Origin: a bacterium
Lineage (GTDB): Bacteria > ARS69
Assembly: GCA_025774865.1 (NCBI GenBank)
Contig: JALGZO010000723.1
Coordinates: 1 to 7,485 of the forward strand
Length of the DNA: 7,485 bases
Direction: 5' to 3'
Shown: piece by piece, positions 5,028 through 7,485 of the stretch
Layout: each line of letters begins with the position of its first letter
How positions within the stretch are numbered: the stretch's first letter is position 1
Notes under the pieces: generated by a model
Told to the model about the DNA's origin: nothing
What the model saw: the letters and a program-made list of their open reading frames with translations, nothing else
Database searches by the model: none
Made by a program: the position numbers and the translations under genes

Positions 5028-6395
5028 CTAGAGGATGTCCGCGAACATCGTGCGGTAGTGCCGGTACCACTCGCTCTGAAAGCGCTCCTCCGGATCGTGC
5101 TCCTGCTTGAGTCGCAGGAACTCCGGCAGCTCCGGGTAACCCGCGAGCACCTGTCGCCGCGCGGCCCAGCGGTGGTACGCGAGATAGTACCCACCGCCGC
5201 GCTCGAGACCGCGATCAATGAGCCGACGGAAATCGTCCGGCGCCTTCTTCAGGCCGCGACGGTCGTGATCCACCCGAAGACCGAAGGTCACGCAGGCGAA
5301 GCGATCTTTCGCCCAGGGCAGATACGTCTCGTCGTCCCTCTCGATCAGCCGGACCATTCCGCGCACCGGGGTCACGTCGTGCTCGAGGAAGTCTGCGCGC
5401 ACCTCCTCGAGGAACACGAGCAACTCTCCGCGCGGTACGCAGATCTCCGTGATCATCTCGCTGCTGTTCGGCGGCTCGTCGGATTCGTCGGGGTCGCGCG
5501 TCGGACGACTCGACGAGGAGCTCGAACCGTTCGGGGCGTCGTCGGCGACGGGACGATCGCAAACCGAGATTCCTTCACGAAGCGCCGCCTCCGAATTGAG
5601 GTCGGTGGTGAGCTGCAGATCACCGGAGACGAAGCCGTCTGCGATGCGCTCGTCGAAGTGTCGCGCGAGGTCCTTCGTCTCGACGGTGTCGGTGACCCGT
5701 TCGACCCGGCGGCGTGGCCCGAGCTTCAGGCGCACGGTAGTCATCGGCCCGAACAGGCCGTAGCCTCCGACGGCGAGACGGAAGAGGTCCGAGTTCTCGG
5801 TGCGGCTGCAGCGGAGGAGCTCACCGGACGGGTTCATCAAGGTGAACGCGAGGACGTCTTCGACGATCGGCTTCTTCGCGAAACCGCGGCCGTGCGCGTT
5901 GGCGGCGAGAGCGCCGCCGACGCAGACGCGGTCGGCCCCCGTCTGCCTTTGAACGATCCCCCAGGGGCGGGAACCCGTCCCTTGCTCCTTCTCGAGCCAG
6001 TCGACGAGCTGCGGCCACTGGATTCCCGACTCCACCTCGACCTCGCCCGATTCCCGATCGAAGTCGATCACCCGATCGAGACCGGTCATGTCGACGTGAA
6101 TCGTTGCGCGGCCGAACTGCTGCCCCCCCATGGCGTGGCGCCCGCCCCCGATGCTCACGGGAAGACGGGCTTCGCGAGCGGCCACGATGACCTCGCGCAG
6201 CCGATCGGCCGCCGGCGGGCGCTCGATCTTCGCGACGAGGGTCTTGTTCAGACCGGAGTGGACGTCGTTGACCCAGACGGGCTTCGTGTCGACGCGAGGC
6301 GCGCAGCCCGCGAACGTGCCGGGAATCAACGCGGCCGCGGTCCCGGCCGCTCCGCGCGCGAGCAGCTCACGGCGGGTGAGGATGGGCTCGGTCAG
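5028..6395 (-). CDS. FAD-binding (PCMH-type) oxidoreductase with Tat signal
   Basis: A 455-residue flavoprotein of the vanillyl-alcohol-oxidase/FAD_binding_4 superfamily, which includes sugar-lactone oxidases; the substrate is unknown. The N-terminus carries a twin-arginine motif (TRRELLARG, 7-15), a hydrophobic stretch, and FAGC (28-31), a possible lipobox, so export by Tat and perhaps lipid anchoring are predicted. FAD-domain motifs are SIGGGRHAMGG (81-91), whose His87 is at the usual site of covalent flavin attachment; VCVGGALAANAHGRGFAK (157-174); and the GGYGLFG turn (210-216). The C-terminal part (313-455) includes EMITEICVPR, VRLIERDDE and DPEERFQSEWYRHY. Residues 287-312 are a Ser- then Asp/Glu/Pro-rich low-complexity stretch. 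The only standard start, GTG at 6620, would put 75 unlikely residues before the signal and overlap the desulfurase deeply. CTG at 6395 has GAGGAG eight bases upstream and overlaps the desulfurase stop as CTGA. Confidence 0.82.
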   Translation of the reverse strand: MTEPILTRRELLARGAAGTAAALIPGTFAGCAPRVDTKPVWVNDVHSGLNKTLVAKIERPPAADRLREVIVAAREARLPVSIGGGRHAMGGQQFGRATIHVDMTGLDRVIDFDRESGEVEVESGIQWPQLVDWLEKEQGTGSRPWGIVQRQTGADRVCVGGALAANAHGRGFAKKPIVEDVLAFTLMNPSGELLRCSRTENSDLFRLAVGGYGLFGPMTTVRLKLGPRRRVERVTDTVETKDLARHFDERIADGFVSGDLQLTTDLNSEAALREGISVCDRPVADDAPNGSSSSSSRPTRDPDESDEPPNSSEMITEICVPRGELLVFLEEVRADFLEHDVTPVRGMVRLIERDDETYLPWAKDRFACVTFGLRVDHDRRGLKKAPDDFRRLIDRGLERGGGYYLAYHRWAARRQVLAGYPELPEFLRLKQEHDPEERFQSEWYRHYRTMFADIL

Positions 6396-7485
6396 CGGCT
6401 CGTCTCCTCGCCGCCCTTTCCCGCGGGTTGCGCGGCCTCGGGCCGGTCCGACCCCTTCCGCAGCTTCCGCACCCCGTGGATCGTCTGCTTGGCCGCGAGC
6501 TCGATCTCCTTCTCGGTCGTGAACCGGTTGAGCCCGTAGCGAATCGACGATTGACCGCGTGACTCCGGGAATCCCAGGGCGGAGATGACATGGCTCGGCT
6601 CGAGGCTCGCGGACGAACACGCGGCTCCCGTGGACACCGCGAGATCGGGCATCTCCTTCATCAAGAGCTCCGCCTCGACGAAGTCGAAAGACACGTTGAG
6701 ATTGTTCGGCAGACGCTGCTCCGGGTGACCGTTCAGGTGCACACCGTCGAGAGCGGTGGTGAGCTGTTTCTGAAGGCGGTCACGCAGCTTCTCCATTCGC
6801 TCCGCGTTCTCGTCCATCTCACGATCGGCGATCGCGAGCGCCTCGCCCATCCCGACGACTCCCGACACGTTGAGGGTGCCCGAGCGCACGCCGCGCTCGT
6901 GGCCGCCGCCGTGGATGAGCGGATGGAGCCGTACCGTGGGCCGGCGCCGCCTGACGTACAACGCGCCGATCCCCTTCGGCCCGTGAATCTTGTGGGCCGA
7001 CATCGAGAGCAGGTCGATGCCCATCACGTCCACGTCCACCGGGATCTTGCCGACGGCCTGCGCCGCGTCGGTGTGGAAGACGGCCGGCGAGCGCGCGTGG
7101 ACGATCTGCGAGATGTCGGCAATCGGATGTATCGTTCCGACCTCGTTGTTCGCGGTCATGACGGAGACGAGGATCGTCCGATCGTCGAGCGTCTCGCGCA
7201 GCTCCTCGAGATCGAGGAGCCCGGTCGAGTCGACGCCGAGGTACGTCACATGAAAGCCGCGACGCTCGAGCTCCTTCGCGGTGTCGAGCACGGCCGGATG
7301 CTCCGTGACGCAGGTGATGATCCGGTCGCCATGCTTTCGATGGGCCTCGGCCGCCCCGAGAAGAGCAATGTTGTCCGACTCCGTGGCCCCGGACGTCCAG
7401 ATGATCTCCTTCGGCGACGAATTGATGAGCAGGGCCGCCTGCTCCCGGGCGCGCTCGACCGCCCGCTCTGCCTCCCACCCATAGA
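6392..7485 (-). CDS. iscS: Cysteine desulfurase, IscS/NifS type (N-terminus outside window)
   Basis: A PLP-dependent enzyme that takes sulfur from L-cysteine as a persulfide, giving alanine, for Fe-S clusters, tRNA thiolation and other cofactors in the cytosol. 363 residues are visible; the frame runs through the window edge with codons from 7483, and by comparison with E. coli IscS about 40 N-terminal residues are missing. Seen: TSGATESDN (PLP phosphate binding), the stacking His in TEHPAVLDTAK, NNEVGTIHPI, the HTDAAQAVGK segment, the PLP lysine in SAHKIHGPKG (codon 6991-6989), GGGHERGVRSGT, and the catalytic cysteine in STGAACSSASLEPSHV (codon 6619-6617). The long active-site loop places it in group I (IscS/NifS) rather than SufS. 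The C-terminal tail (KGSDRPEAAQPAGKGGEETSR region) differs from the IscU-binding end of E. coli IscS. Its stop overlaps the oxidoreductase start, so the two are probably translationally coupled. No iscU or regulator is visible. Confidence 0.93.
   Translation of the reverse strand, partial: YGWEAERAVERAREQAALLINSSPKEIIWTSGATESDNIALLGAAEAHRKHGDRIITCVTEHPAVLDTAKELERRGFHVTYLGVDSTGLLDLEELRETLDDRTILVSVMTANNEVGTIHPIADISQIVHARSPAVFHTDAAQAVGKIPVDVDVMGIDLLSMSAHKIHGPKGIGALYVRRRRPTVRLHPLIHGGGHERGVRSGTLNVSGVVGMGEALAIADREMDENAERMEKLRDRLQKQLTTALDGVHLNGHPEQRLPNNLNVSFDFVEAELLMKEMPDLAVSTGAACSSASLEPSHVISALGFPESRGQSSIRYGLNRFTTEKEIELAAKQTIHGVRKLRKGSDRPEAAQPAGKGGEETSR
6404..6409 (-). promoter_or_regulatory. Ribosome binding site supporting the CTG start
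   Basis: GAGGAG on the minus strand (6409-6404) lies within the last codons of the desulfurase and eight bases before CTG at 6395. It is the main sequence evidence for initiating the oxidoreductase there. Confidence 0.55.

Noticed and set aside
5058-6539. 493-codon open frame on the plus strand
   Set aside because: It lies opposite the FAD oxidoreductase, which has clear family motifs. Long antisense frames are expected in GC-rich coding DNA, and the translation shows no recognisable domain.

Overview
The window is compact, GC-rich bacterial chromosome with strong G/C preference at third codon positions. It carries a Wzz-type polysaccharide co-polymerase and a lipid-linked sugar flippase. 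It also has an IscS-type cysteine desulfurase, a Tat-exported FAD oxidoreductase, an M24 metallohydrolase and a DUF2203 protein. This fits a Gram-negative, high-GC lineage of the kind often seen among uncultured Myxococcota, Desulfobacterota or Binatota-like genomes. That placement is an impression from gene content, not a phylogenetic result. I see no tRNA, rRNA, CRISPR array, transposase or prophage gene.

Left half, plus strand. Bases 1-139 are the last 45 codons of an unrecognised gene, followed by two hairpins (155-173 and 188-219). An AT-richer leader with dyad symmetry precedes a two-gene surface-polysaccharide block. That block is a Wzz-like chain-length/co-polymerase protein (345-1352, TTG start, Shine-Dalgarno inside a possible 8-bp stem) and a Wzx-like multi-span flippase (1387-2940, TTG start). 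Together they would move lipid-linked sugar repeats across the inner membrane and control their polymerisation. No glycosyltransferase lies inside the window.

Middle, 2941-3140. This is a convergent intergenic region packed with repeats: a 20-bp direct repeat 114 bp apart, a stem-loop after the flippase, and a 15-bp inverted repeat with one left arm and two alternative right arms in a 23-bp tandem duplication. The outer copy runs into the DUF2203 gene and supplies its last codons and stop. It may act as a two-way terminator and resembles a REP-like or miniature mobile element.

Right half, minus strand, in transcription order. First comes an IscS-type cysteine desulfurase (7485 to 6392, N-terminus outside the window). 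Next is an FAD-linked oxidase-like protein with a Tat signal (6395 to 5028), whose best start is a rare CTG overlapping the desulfurase stop as CTGA. A candidate promoter precedes an M24 (Xaa-Pro peptidase/creatinase-like) metallohydrolase (4940 to 3693). Last is a DUF2203 protein (3566 to 3141). The desulfurase and oxidoreductase look translationally coupled; the other two could be a separate unit.

I found no convincing new multi-gene system. The points most worth a second look are the three-arm repeat at the convergent junction, the CTG start, the serine/acid-rich segment in the oxidoreductase, and the missing shuttle histidines in the M24 protein.
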